64,000 nucleotides of DNA from Asanoa ferruginea (GCF_003387075.1 NZ_QUMQ01000001.1:6572001-6636000); one strand, 5' to 3'. Shown: positions 24,092-32,851, counted from the stretch's first letter. The notes: generated by a model not told the origin, from the letters alone. A program made the numbers and translations.

Positions 24092-25489
24092 TTGCCGGGT
24101 CCCTTGGCGGGAAGCTGTGGCAGGTTGCCGTCGGCCTTCTCCTGCGTGAACATCTGGTCGAGCTGGGCGCAGTAGGCGGCCGGCGTCAGCTTGCCGGTCA
24201 GCACCTGCTCAAGGCCCTCGTAGACGAACACGTCGGTCTTCGGCGGCCACCAGGTCCACGTCACGAAGCCGTAGTCACCGGCCGCGACCGCCTTGTTGAC
24301 CGCGGCGAGCGCCCGGCCCGACCGCGGGTCGATGGTGCTCGGCACGTCGCTGTCGGTGAAGTCGATCGGGATGTTGTAGGTCGACGGGACGTCGGCCATC
24401 CGCTTGAGGGCCGCGGTCTTGTCGCCGTAATACCAGTTGAGGTATTCGGCGGCGGCGTCCTTGTTCTTGCTGGCCTCGTTGATGGCGAACGAGCCGCCGA
24501 TGCCGAGCGGCAGCGTGCCGGCCTTGACCTCGGCGCGCAGCGGGGGAGTGGCCATCCAGTCCCAGTCGTTGTCGTTCTTCGCCTTGGCGCCGAAATACTG
24601 GCCGACCTGGCTCATGAACCAGTTGCCCTGCGGGATCATGGCAACCTTGCCCTTGCCGAAGTTGGCGCCGATCTCCTGCGACGGCACCGCGAAATACTTC
24701 TCGACGCTGCCGCCGATCCAGCCCTTGTCGAAGTAGCCCTTGATCAGGTTGACCGCGTCGACGAACACCGGGTCGGTGAACTTGATCTCGCCGGTCAGCG
24801 CCTGGCGCAGCGCGTCGGGGCCCGAGTAGAGGTTCCAGAAAGACCGTCATCAGCCACTCGCCGGCGGCCTTCCAGTCGACGTTCGACGAGCCGAACGGGG
24901 TGATCCCCTGCCCGGCCGCCTCGGTCGCCAGCGCCTCCAACGACGCCCGGTCGGTCGGCTGGCTCCAGCCCTTGTCGGCGAACAGCGTCTTGTTGAAGTA
25001 GAGCAACATGGTGTCGACCCGCATCGGCAGCGCGTAGAGCTTGCCGTCGGTGGTGAAGGCGTCCACCGCCCAGGTCGACAGCTTGTCCTTCCAACCGAAC
25101 TTCTCGACGTAGGGGTTGAGGTCGGCGAGCAGGTGCGCCTTGCTCCAGGCGATGGTCTGGGTGGCGCTCGGGCCGCGGACGATGTCGGGGCCGGAACGAG
25201 ACTGGAGCGCGGTCTGTACCAGCCGGCGCAGGTCGTCGCCCTTGTAGTAGGTGGTGTTCAGATCGATACCGGGCTTGGCCTTCTCGAACGCCGCGGCCAC
25301 GCTGTCGTTGAAGTATTTCTGGTTGGCGTCGCCCTGGATGTCGAGCCAGAGGTCGACCTTGCCGGTCCCGGTGCCGGCCGATCCGCCGCTGTCGCCGCAC
25401 GCGGCGAGGAGGAGGCTCGGGCTGGCGAGGCCCAGTGCGGTCAGGCCGGCACCGGATAGGAACCGACGGCGGCTGAGCGATGCGGTCAT
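24088..25489 (-). pseudogene. Sugar ABC substrate-binding lipoprotein, interrupted by a +1 frameshift
   Basis: From the ATG at 25489 (ATGA with the upstream gene) the frame gives a Tat-like and lipoprotein signal (LSRRRFLSGAGL, lipobox L-A-A-C) and a normal binding-protein lobe up to GEWLMTVF. The second half (WNLYSGPD onward to QLPAKGPGK) continues in another frame to the stop at 24088. The junction is the run AAA at 24839-24841: one extra base there turns V-F-W-N into V-F-L-E. Removing one base restores a 466-residue protein of normal length with all overlaps intact. It is either a real recent mutation that would disable ligand capture, or a sequencing error in a short homopolymer; the intact flanks favour the latter. 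Confidence 0.85.
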
Positions 25490-27519
25490 GCTGAGTCCTC
25501 CGAGGGGATGGGAGTGATCTGGACGGCCTGCGTGGCGGTGCGCCCCTGCTCGACGAGAAGGGCGATGCCGCCGCAGTGGAGTGCGGTGTCGTCGACGTCG
25601 AACAGTTCTTCGCCGTCGACCAGTGCGGTGAGCCGGGAACACGTGACCCGCAGCGCGAGCTGGTGGGTCTCGCCGAACTCCCAGGGGTACGCGCGCGCGG
25701 CGAGCACGACCGGCGCCGGTCCGTCGAGGTGCCGGACCAGCTCGACCCGGTCGCGGCCGGCCAGCCGCAGCGCGTAGTAGCGGCGCAGCCCCTGCACCCG
25801 GGCGGCCAGACCGGTCGCCTCGGCCAGGTGTGGGGTGACGTCAGCGGTGACGGTGTAGTCCTGCCACTCCCGGGCGCCCTGGATCAGCAGCCCGGTGCCG
25901 CGGTTCTGCACGATCCGGAACGGCTCCGGCCAGTGCGGATCCCACCGGTCGACCGCCTTTACCCAGGCCCGGCGCCACATCGCACCGGGGTCGCCGCCGT
26001 GGCCGACGTGCCCGTTGGCCGGCCGGGTGAGGGTCACGGTCGGCGCGCCCGCCCAGGTCAGTGACTCCAACTCGACCGGGCCGCCGGCCCGCAGGCCGAC
26101 GTAGACGACCGGCTGGCCGCCGAGGTCGGGCACGGTCCACTCGGTGGCGCCGGCCGGCCCGTCGACCCAGGCGAGCGCGTCGCCGTCGTCGGCGTAGTGC
26201 GCGAGCGTGAGGCGGAAGTCGGTGCCCCGCACGGCGGCGCGCAGCGTCTGTCCGGTGTAGAGGGTCGGGCTGGCGATCAGCCCGTAGATCGGCATGTCCC
26301 GCGCCTCGGGCGGGATGAACGTCGGCGTGACGGCGGTGCCGGCACCGTCGATCGCCAGCCGGCCACCGGGGTTGGTGATCTGGGCGGGACCGTCGAGGAC
26401 GGTGAACCCCTGCACGCTGCCCGGCAACGCGAAGTGAAAGCGTGCGGCCGGCTCCCGCGCTGCCTCGCCGGCCCAGGCCCGGCCGTAGCCGGCCAGGGTG
26501 ATCGCCTCGCGGGCCGCGTCGGTGACCGTCGAGCCGCCGTCGGTGCTGGGCAGATACATCCGGTCGGCGATCGGCCCGCGCCAGTCGGGGCCGTCCGCCA
26601 GGCCGGCGAGGCCGCCGAACACGCCGCAGATCGCGCCGACGTCGCCGGCGTTGGAGTCGGTGTCCCAGCCGGACGTGTTGACCACGGTCATCGCGGGTAG
26701 GAACGCGCCCCGGCTGCGGGCCACCGCGTGGATCACGGTCGCGTGGTTGGGCACCACGTGGCAGTTGCCGCCGTAGCGGTGGTAGCCGTAGCGCTCGTCG
26801 ATCCGGGCCCTTGTGGTCGTCCACTCCGGGTCCGTCGCGGTCCACGAGCGCACGTCGTCGATCACCCGCCGGATCAGGCTGTCGGCCGGGATCAGCCCGA
26901 CCGCGACGTCGAGCAGCCTGTCCATGTCGGTCTCGCTGAACGCGCCGGCGACCAGCGCGGCGACCACCCGGGCGGCGTGCACCGACTCGCCGTCGTGGCT
27001 CACCCGGGCGGCCCGCTCGACCAGGTCGGCGGCCGCCTCCGGGTCGCCGGGCCGGGTCATCGCGAAGCCCTCGACGAAGATCTGCGCCCCGACCTGCTCG
27101 GCGACCACGATGCCGTTGCGGGCGATCGTGCCGCTCTCCGGTGCGCGTACCCCATCCTTGAGGTGCAGGTATGCGGTGTGCTCGGTGGAGTTGCCGACGC
27201 CGCCCCACCAGAGCACCGAGGTGCCCTCCAGGATCTCGTTGAGCCAGGTGTCGCCGACCTGCGCCGAGGTGGGCTCCGGGCCGTGGTCGCGCAATGCCCT
27301 GGGGAAGACGAAGGTGCCGCTGATGTCGTCGTCGGTGACCACCAGCAGGTGGTTCTTCAGCGCCAGGTCGGTGCGGTCGTTGACATAGTCGGTGATCTCG
27401 CCCAGCTCGCGGCTGATCCGCTCGTAGGTCCAGCCCTCGAACGGCCGGCCGAGGTAGACGGCGATCACCTTGCCGAGCACGCCCGCGTAGACGCGCTCCT
27501 CGTAGTCGGTGGGCAGCAT
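25486..27519 (-). CDS. ADP-ribosylglycohydrolase-family protein with C-terminal beta-sandwich
   Basis: 677 residues. The N-terminal half is an ADP-ribosylglycohydrolase helical domain with the two acidic metal-binding clusters, V-T-D63-D64-D65 and W-D286-T-D288-S-N290-A-G-D293. The second half (from about 440) has beta-rich segments ending in a concanavalin-like region with LTALVDGEELFDVDD. ARH enzymes cleave ribose N- or O-glycosidic bonds using two Mg ions. No signal peptide is present. Placed directly after ribokinase and ribose pyranase, it may free ribose from a ribosylated substrate rather than act on ADP-ribosylated proteins (inference). Its start overlaps the rbsD stop as TGATG. Confidence 0.88.
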   Translation of the reverse strand: MLPTDYEERVYAGVLGKVIAVYLGRPFEGWTYERISRELGEITDYVNDRTDLALKNHLLVVTDDDISGTFVFPRALRDHGPEPTSAQVGDTWLNEILEGTSVLWWGGVGNSTEHTAYLHLKDGVRAPESGTIARNGIVVAEQVGAQIFVEGFAMTRPGDPEAAADLVERAARVSHDGESVHAARVVAALVAGAFSETDMDRLLDVAVGLIPADSLIRRVIDDVRSWTATDPEWTTTRARIDERYGYHRYGGNCHVVPNHATVIHAVARSRGAFLPAMTVVNTSGWDTDSNAGDVGAICGVFGGLAGLADGPDWRGPIADRMYLPSTDGGSTVTDAAREAITLAGYGRAWAGEAAREPAARFHFALPGSVQGFTVLDGPAQITNPGGRLAIDGAGTAVTPTFIPPEARDMPIYGLIASPTLYTGQTLRAAVRGTDFRLTLAHYADDGDALAWVDGPAGATEWTVPDLGGQPVVYVGLRAGGPVELESLTWAGAPTVTLTRPANGHVGHGGDPGAMWRRAWVKAVDRWDPHWPEPFRIVQNRGTGLLIQGAREWQDYTVTADVTPHLAEATGLAARVQGLRRYYALRLAGRDRVELVRHLDGPAPVVLAARAYPWEFGETHQLALRVTCSRLTALVDGEELFDVDDTALHCGGIALLVEQGRTATQAVQITPIPSEDSA

Positions 27520-27902
27520 CAGAACGGCACCCCAGCCCGCAGGATCACATTGGCGTACGGCGTCGCCTCGCCGGTGCGCACCACGGCGCGGGCGTCCCGG
27601 CAGCGTTGCTTGAAGTCCTCGTGCCCGATGGCCTCTATGGACACCCCGAGCCGGCGGATGCCCTTCAGCACCGACCTGTCGGTCAGCTCCGTGGCGACGG
27701 TGGCCGACTCGACCACCAGCTCGTCGGCGATCGCCTCGAGCACGGGTAGGAACGGCGGGACGCCGCGGGTCACGGCGAGCTGCACGACCTCGACGTCGGG
27801 CGGCACCGGCAGGCCGGCATCGGCGACGACGATGGTCTCGGTGTGGCCCAACCCGGCGACGAGTGCCGCCAGGCGTGGGTGCCAGAGTCCGGTCTTACGC
27901 AC
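27519..27902 (-). CDS. rbsD: D-ribose pyranase
   Basis: 127 residues from the GTG at 27902, which overlaps the end of rbsK by 8 bases. The family start V-R-K-T-G-L-W-H-P is followed by the catalytic H20 in AGLGHTETIVVADAGLPVP, and the protein ends TPYANVILRAGVPF, the conserved sugar-binding tail. It converts beta-ribopyranose to ribofuranose so that ribokinase can phosphorylate it. Slightly shorter than the 130-140 residue norm. Its presence shows that free ribose is expected in the cytoplasm. Confidence 0.93.
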   Translation of the reverse strand: MRKTGLWHPRLAALVAGLGHTETIVVADAGLPVPPDVEVVQLAVTRGVPPFLPVLEAIADELVVESATVATELTDRSVLKGIRRLGVSIEAIGHEDFKQRCRDARAVVRTGEATPYANVILRAGVPF

Positions 27903-28809
27903 TGGTCGTCTCCTTTTCGGCGGCGAGCAACAGGTCGAGTTCGGTGGCGGTGGGCATCGCCGACTGGGCGCCCATCCGGGTGGTGGCCAGCGCGCCCGCG
28001 GCGCACCCCCGGCGGACGGCCTGGTCGAGGTCGGAGCCCGCGGCCAGGGCGGCGGCGAGAGCGCCGCAGAAGCTGTCGCCGGCACCGGTCGTGTCGACGG
28101 CGTCGACCCGGAACGGCGGGTGCGTGCGGGTGCCGGTCGGATCCGCGCTGATCGCGCCGCGGGCGCCGAGCGTGATCACGCACGCCGCCGGCCCCCGGTG
28201 CCGCAACGCCGTGGCGTCGCCGCCCAACTGCTGCGCCTCGCCCTCGTTGACGACCAGCACGTCGACCTCCCGCAGCAGCTCGGACAGCGCGCCCGAACCG
28301 GCCGGCGGCAGCGGCGCCGCGTTGAGCAGCACCCGGGCGCCGGCCCGGCGGGCGTGCCGGGCGGCGGCGACGCAGGTCTCCAGCGGGATCTCGAGCTGGA
28401 GCACGACCACGTCGCCGGGGCCGAGCAGGGCGGGCAGCCCGGTGAGGGCCGCGCCGTCGAGGTGGGCGTTGGCGCCGGGTGCGACCACGATGGTGTTCTC
28501 GCCCGTCGCGTCGACCACGATCAGGGCGATCCCGGTCGCCGCGCCGTCGCGGGTCACCACCTGCTCCAGCGGCAGGCCCTCCCGCTCCAGCGCGGTGCGC
28601 AGGTCGACACCGAAGCGGTCGGCACCGAGGGCGGCGACCAGCAAGGTGTCGGCACCCAGCCGGTGCGCGGCGACGGCCTGGTTGGCGCCCTTGCCGCCCG
28701 GGCTGGCGACCACGTCGGAGCCGAGCACGGTCTCACCCGGGCGCGGCAGGTGTGGCACCCCGACGCCGAGATCCAGGTTGGCGCTGCCGACGACGACCAC
28801 CTTGCTCAT
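27895..28809 (-). CDS. rbsK: Ribokinase
   Basis: 304 residues, ATGA overlap with the regulator stop. PfkB-family motifs are complete: VVVVGSANLDL at the N-terminus, SPGGKGANQAVAA at 36-48 and DTTGAGDSFCGAL with catalytic D245 in the anion hole G242-A-G-D245. It makes ribose-5-phosphate from ribose and ATP in the cytoplasm, feeding the pentose phosphate pathway. With rbsD next to it, ribose specificity is likely, although PfkB kinases for other sugars look similar. Confidence 0.92.
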   Translation of the reverse strand: MSKVVVVGSANLDLGVGVPHLPRPGETVLGSDVVASPGGKGANQAVAAHRLGADTLLVAALGADRFGVDLRTALEREGLPLEQVVTRDGAATGIALIVVDATGENTIVVAPGANAHLDGAALTGLPALLGPGDVVVLQLEIPLETCVAAARHARRAGARVLLNAAPLPPAGSGALSELLREVDVLVVNEGEAQQLGGDATALRHRGPAACVITLGARGAISADPTGTRTHPPFRVDAVDTTGAGDSFCGALAAALAAGSDLDQAVRRGCAAGALATTRMGAQSAMPTATELDLLLAAEKETTSA

Positions 28810-29837
28810 GCCGGCGCCCCTTCGCCCGTCAGGTCGCCGCCGGGCGGGTCCGGGCAGCCACACGAGCCGCGTTTGACCAGCGCGACCGGCAGCACGTCGG
28901 TCGGGCCGGCGGGCTGGGCGAGCAGGTGGGCGACCGCGGCGCGGCCGAGCGCGGCGAACGGCTGGGCCATCGTGGTCAGTGCGGGCGTCGTGTAAGCGGC
29001 GCCGGGTATCCCGTCGAAGGACGCGACGGCGACGTCGTCGGGGCAGCGCAGCCGGGCCTCGGCGATCGCGCGGAGCACGCCGACGGCCTGCTCGTCGCTG
29101 GCGACGAAGATGGCGTCCGGCCGCTGCGGCCCGGCCAGCAGCTCGCGGGCGGCGCCGTAGCCGCCGCGGCGGCCGAACGAAGAGTGCGTGACCGACATCG
29201 CGCGCCGGGAGATGCCTTCCTCGTCGAGCGCGTCGCGCCAGCCGCTGACCCGGTCGGTGGCCGGCATGACGTCTTCGGGGCCGCCGATGCAGGCGATCCG
29301 GCGACGGCCGTGGTCGAGCAGGTGGCGGGTGGCGGTGTAGGCGCCGCCCCGGTTGTCGACCAGGACGCCGGGCGCGGCCGCGCCGGGTACCTGGCGATCC
29401 AGGCAGATCCAGGGGGTACGCGCCCGGTCGAGCTCGCCGAGGAAACCGGCCGGGCCGTGTGCCGGCACGATGAACAGCCCGTCGACCTGACGGGCGAGGA
29501 ACGTCCGGACGTACGCCGTCTGCCGCTCGTCGTTCTCCGCGGCGTTGCCGATCAGCAGCGTGTAGCCCTGCGCGAAGGACTCCTCCTCGATCGCCCGGGC
29601 CAGCTCGGCGAAGAACGGGTTGGCGTTGTCGGGGATCACCAGGCCGAGCGTCATCGTGCGGCTCATCCGCAGCGAGCGGGCGATGCCGTTGGGCCTGTAG
29701 CCCAGCTGCTCGACCGCCGCGAGCACGCGCGCCCGGGTCTGTGCCGACACCGGGCGGGGGCCGCCGTTGAGGACGTAGCTCACCACCGCCGGCGAGGTCC
29801 CGGCCAGGCGGGCCACGTCCATGCGCCGAACCGTCAC
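28806..29837 (-). CDS. LacI-family regulator of the ribose/sulfatase operon
   Basis: 343 residues from the GTG at 29837, chosen for the GGAGG about 7 bases upstream; an earlier GTG falls inside an operator. The helix-turn-helix VRRMDVARLAGTSPAVVSYV and hinge region (to about 60) precede a ribose-binding-protein-like effector domain (LGLVIPDNANPFFAELARAI). A short Cys-containing tail (RGSCGCPDP) follows. Two CAACACGTGTTG palindromes upstream imply autoregulation. As first gene of the operon it controls rbsK, rbsD and everything behind them. The inducer is probably ribose or a ribose-containing degradation product (inference). Confidence 0.92.
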   Translation of the reverse strand: MTVRRMDVARLAGTSPAVVSYVLNGGPRPVSAQTRARVLAAVEQLGYRPNGIARSLRMSRTMTLGLVIPDNANPFFAELARAIEEESFAQGYTLLIGNAAENDERQTAYVRTFLARQVDGLFIVPAHGPAGFLGELDRARTPWICLDRQVPGAAAPGVLVDNRGGAYTATRHLLDHGRRRIACIGGPEDVMPATDRVSGWRDALDEEGISRRAMSVTHSSFGRRGGYGAARELLAGPQRPDAIFVASDEQAVGVLRAIAEARLRCPDDVAVASFDGIPGAAYTTPALTTMAQPFAALGRAAVAHLLAQPAGPTDVLPVALVKRGSCGCPDPPGGDLTGEGAPA

Positions 29838-29852
29838 TCGGGTACCTCCGGT

Positions 29853-29864
29853 CAACACGTGTTG
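29853..29864. promoter_or_regulatory. LacI-type operator CAACACGTGTTG, site 1
   Basis: A perfect 12-base palindrome 16 bases upstream of the regulator start codon. It overlaps an alternative GTG, which argues against that start. Confidence 0.85.
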
Positions 29865-29907
29865 CGTGGGATGTGTTGGAGATCATGTGACGGGCGGGTT
29901 AACAGAC

Positions 29908-29921
29908 GCAACACGTGTTGC
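29908..29921. promoter_or_regulatory. LacI-type operator GCAACACGTGTTGC, site 2
   Basis: A second copy, palindromic over 14 bases, 56 bases centre to centre from site 1. The pair flanks the promoter region of the operon. It also lies upstream of the divergent GntR gene. Confidence 0.85.
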
Positions 29922-29973
29922 GCTGCCGTTACCCGACCGAGACAAGTGATCATCCGGTCACGGAGAGTCGGCG

Positions 29974-30002
29974 TTGACAAGAGCCGATCCGTGTTCCACG
30001 AT
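29974..30002 (+). promoter_or_regulatory. Promoter of the GntR-ABC operon
   Basis: A perfect -35 TTGACA at 29974-29979 is followed after 17 bases by the weak -10 CACGAT (29997-30002), directly next to the inverted repeat at 30004. Confidence 0.5.
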
Positions 30003-30003
30003 T

Positions 30004-30021
30004 CCACTAATCACTTAGTGG
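30004..30021. promoter_or_regulatory. GntR/YtrA operator CCACTAA-N4-TTAGTGG
   Basis: A perfect 7-base inverted repeat with a 4-base centre lies between the promoter and the ribosome site of the GntR gene. This is the usual position for autorepression by YtrA-type regulators. Confidence 0.7.
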
Positions 30022-30031
30022 AGGGTGGGAA

Positions 30032-30424
30032 ATGATCGGCTTCCGGCTCGACGCCCGATCGGGCGTGCCGACCTACCTTCAGCTCGTCAGCCAGGTCAAA
30101 CACGCGCTGCGGCTGGGGTTGCTGGAGCCCGGCGACCGGCTGCCGACCGCCGCCGAGGTGGTCGCCGCGCTGGCCATCAACCCCAACACGGTGCTCAAGG
30201 CCTACCGCGAGTTGGAGCGCGAAGGGCTGGTCGCGGCCCGACCCGGCACGGGGACGTTCGTGCAACGCACGCTCGGCCGGGTCGGTGCCGCCGACCGCGC
30301 CCGGCTGCACCGCCAGCTCACGACCTGGATGCGGGCGGCCGCCGCGGCGGGGCTCGACCGCGAAGACGTCGACGCGCTGGTCGAGGCCGCACGCCGCGAC
30401 GCCGAGCAGGAGGGCGTGGCATGA
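30032..30424 (+). CDS. GntR-family regulator, YtrA subfamily
   Basis: 130 residues with a GAGGGTGGG ribosome site. A winged helix-turn-helix (GVPTYLQLVSQVKHALRLG through INPNTVLKAYRELEREGLV and the wing RPGTGTFV) fills residues 10-77; only a short helical tail follows, with no effector domain, which defines YtrA-type proteins. These are usually encoded first in operons for ABC transporters and repress them. It overlaps the ATPase gene as ATGA. Confidence 0.93.
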   Translation: MIGFRLDARSGVPTYLQLVSQVKHALRLGLLEPGDRLPTAAEVVAALAINPNTVLKAYRELEREGLVAARPGTGTFVQRTLGRVGAADRARLHRQLTTWMRAAAAAGLDREDVDALVEAARRDAEQEGVA

Positions 30425-31308
30425 CGGCGGTCGAGACGGTCGGGCTGGGCCGGCGCTTCGGGCGCACCTGGGCCCTGCGGGATTGCGGTCTGTCCATTCC
30501 GGAGGGTCGGGTCGTCGCGCTGGTCGGGCCCAACGGCGCCGGCAAGACCACGCTGCTCAACCTCGTCGCGGGGCTGATCCGGCCGTCGGCTGGCAGCGTG
30601 TCGCGGTTCGGCGAGCCGATCCGCGACGACACCGCGTCGCTGCGCCGGGTGGCCTACATGGCGCAGGATTCCGCCCTCTACCCGACGTTCACGGTCACCG
30701 ATCTGCTGACCTTCGGCCGGCGGTTGAACCCGGGCTGGGACGCCGAACTGGCCCGCGATCGGCTCGACCGGCTCGGCATCCCGTCGCGCAAGCGGGTCCG
30801 GCAGCTCTCCGGCGGCCAGCGTGCGCAGGCGGCGCTGGTGCTCGCGCTGGCCAAACGGCCCGATCTGCTGCTCCTCGACGAGCCGCTGGCCAGCCTCGAC
30901 CCGCTGGCCCGGCACGACGTGATGGCCGTGCTGATGGAGATGGTCGCGCTCCACGGCACGACGATCATCCTGTCCTCGCACATCATCGCCGACCTGGTCG
31001 AGACCTGCGACTGGCTGGTCGCCGTCAACGGGGGCCGCATCCAGATCAGTGGCGAGATCGAGGAGTTACTCGCCGGGCACGCCATGGTCAGCGGCCCCCG
31101 GGAGGCCCGCACGCTGCTGCCCGACCGGCTCCCGGTGGTCACCGAGACGACCAGCGGGCGCCAGGCCCAGTTGCTCACCCGCACCGGTGCCGAGACGTTC
31201 GGCCCGGCCTGGAGCACCCGGCCACCGACGCTCGACGAGTTGGTGCGCGGCTATCTCGGCACGCCGGAGGCGACCGCGCTGCCCGGCCCCACCTCCGTCG
31301 TTCGCTGA
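30421..31308 (+). CDS. ABC transporter ATP-binding protein
   Basis: 295 residues. Walker A GPNGAGKTT (35-43), the Q-loop in MAQDSALYPTF, signature LSGGQRAQAAL, and Walker B LLLLDEPLASLD are all present; the C-terminal 70 residues are a poorly conserved regulatory tail. It powers the membrane protein encoded next. The pair resembles antibiotic, peptide or lipid exporters governed by YtrA repressors, often responding to cell-envelope stress (known of the family; substrate here unknown). Confidence 0.93.
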   Translation: MTAVETVGLGRRFGRTWALRDCGLSIPEGRVVALVGPNGAGKTTLLNLVAGLIRPSAGSVSRFGEPIRDDTASLRRVAYMAQDSALYPTFTVTDLLTFGRRLNPGWDAELARDRLDRLGIPSRKRVRQLSGGQRAQAALVLALAKRPDLLLLDEPLASLDPLARHDVMAVLMEMVALHGTTIILSSHIIADLVETCDWLVAVNGGRIQISGEIEELLAGHAMVSGPREARTLLPDRLPVVTETTSGRQAQLLTRTGAETFGPAWSTRPPTLDELVRGYLGTPEATALPGPTSVVR

Positions 31309-31327
31309 CCCTCCACAGGAGATTGAC

Positions 31328-32260
31328 ATGCTCTGGCTCGTCTGGCGTCAACACCGCTGGCAGCTCCTCGCCGTCGCCGCGTTGACCGCCGCCTACTGTG
31401 GCTACCTGCTCTGGTTGGTCCGCGCCGCGCCCGAGGCCGTGCGGCTCTGCGGCCCGCTCGATCCCGAATGCACCGAGCTCAACCAACTCATCCCGCGGTG
31501 GACCAACGCCGTCTTCATCGGCAACCTCCTGCCGGTCGCGGTCGGCGTGTTCTGGGGTGCGCCACTGCTGGCCCACGAGGTCGAGCAGGGCACGATCCGG
31601 CTGGCGTTCACGCAGTCGGTCAGCCGGCGGCGCTGGCTCGCCGCCAAGCTGGGTGTGCTCGGCGGCGTCGCCGTGCTGCTCGGCCTCGCCGTGGGCGCCA
31701 CCGTGAGCTGGTCCACGCCGCGCCTCGACGCCTTCAGCAGTCCGCCGTTCGGCAACGACCTGCTGTTCAGCCAGGCCGGGCTGATGCCGGCCGCGACCTG
31801 GGTGTTCGCCCTGCTGGCCGGGGTGGCGTTCGGCGCGTTCGTGCGCCGGTTGATGCCCGCGGTCGCGGCGACGGTCGTGGCGCTGAGCCTGGCCTTCGCC
31901 GGCCTGATCGCCCTGCGGCCACATCTGATCCCACCGGTCGACCGGATCGCTGTCACCCAGCAGGAGTTCGTCGGCGACCCCGGACCCGAGGCCATCGAGT
32001 CCGGCTGGATCTACCGGGTGTCCTATCTGGACAAGGACGGGCACGAACTGAGCTCCGCGGCGGCCGGGCGAGTGTGTGCCGACCCGAGCAACAGCGCGCC
32101 GACCACGGAGTGCGTCGACCGGATCGGGCTGCGCCAACGCGTGGTCTATCAGCCCGCCAACCGCTATGTGTGGTTTCAGCTCGCCGAGGGCGGGCTGTTG
32201 CTCGTGGTGTCCGCGGGGCTCGCGTGGGCTGTTCGCCGCCGGGTCGCCGAGGTGGTCTAG
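31328..32260 (+). CDS. ABC transporter permease (ABC-2 type)
   Basis: 310 residues from an ATG with AGGAG. About six hydrophobic segments occur (near 15-35, 60-80, 110-130, 155-175, 185-205 and 285-305), with a large extracytoplasmic loop between the last two that contains a Cys pair (VCADPSN and TECVD). HEVEQGTIRLAFTQSVSRRRW is the typical cytosolic coupling segment of ABC-2 permeases. It partners with the ATPase 19 bases upstream. Confidence 0.88.
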   Translation: MLWLVWRQHRWQLLAVAALTAAYCGYLLWLVRAAPEAVRLCGPLDPECTELNQLIPRWTNAVFIGNLLPVAVGVFWGAPLLAHEVEQGTIRLAFTQSVSRRRWLAAKLGVLGGVAVLLGLAVGATVSWSTPRLDAFSSPPFGNDLLFSQAGLMPAATWVFALLAGVAFGAFVRRLMPAVAATVVALSLAFAGLIALRPHLIPPVDRIAVTQQEFVGDPGPEAIESGWIYRVSYLDKDGHELSSAAAGRVCADPSNSAPTTECVDRIGLRQRVVYQPANRYVWFQLAEGGLLLVVSAGLAWAVRRRVAEVV

Positions 32261-32326
32261 CTTGCGCCCCGCCGGCCCGACGTAGGGTCGGAGAGACGGA
32301 CGCGTTCAGGCGGGCGGGGGACGGTC

Positions 32327-32851
32327 GTGACCGACCAGCTTGGCGGTGACGTGGTGCTGCGCGTCAACGGGGAAGACCGGATGCTCAACGTGGACAACCG
32401 GGTCACCCTGCTCGACGCCCTCCGCGATCACCTTGGCCTCACCGGCACCAAGAAGGGCTGTGACCACGGCCAGTGCGGTGCCTGCACGGTGCTCCTCGAC
32501 GGCCAGCGGGCGATCAGTTGCCTGCAACTCGTGGTCGCCGCCGACGGCCGCGAGGTCACCACCATCGAGGGCCTCGCCGACGGCGACGACCTGCACCCGT
32601 TGCAGCGGGCGTTCATCGCACACGACGGCTTCCAGTGCGGCTACTGCACGCCCGGGCAGATCTGCTCCGCGGTGGGCATGCTCGCCGAGGCCAAGGACGG
32701 GCTGCCGAGCTGGGTCAGCGACGACCTCGACGGGACCGCGCCGGCCGACCTCGACGACGAGGAGATCCGGGAGCGGATGAGCGGCAACCTCTGCCGGTGT
32801 GGCGCCTACGCCGGCATCGTCGCGGCGGTGCGGGAGGTGGCCGGCGGATGA
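32327..32851 (+). CDS. Molybdenum hydroxylase 2Fe-2S subunit (PaoA/CoxS type)
   Basis: 174 residues, GTG start. The plant-type ferredoxin cluster ligands C45, C50, C53 and C65 and the second cluster ligands C104, C107, C156 and C158 are all present. Unlike E. coli PaoA there is no Tat signal, so the complex should be cytoplasmic. It passes electrons from the Mo site to FAD in an aldehyde or xanthine oxidoreductase. It is first in a five-gene chain and overlaps the FAD subunit gene as ATGA. Confidence 0.95.
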   Translation: MTDQLGGDVVLRVNGEDRMLNVDNRVTLLDALRDHLGLTGTKKGCDHGQCGACTVLLDGQRAISCLQLVVAADGREVTTIEGLADGDDLHPLQRAFIAHDGFQCGYCTPGQICSAVGMLAEAKDGLPSWVSDDLDGTAPADLDDEEIRERMSGNLCRCGAYAGIVAAVREVAGG

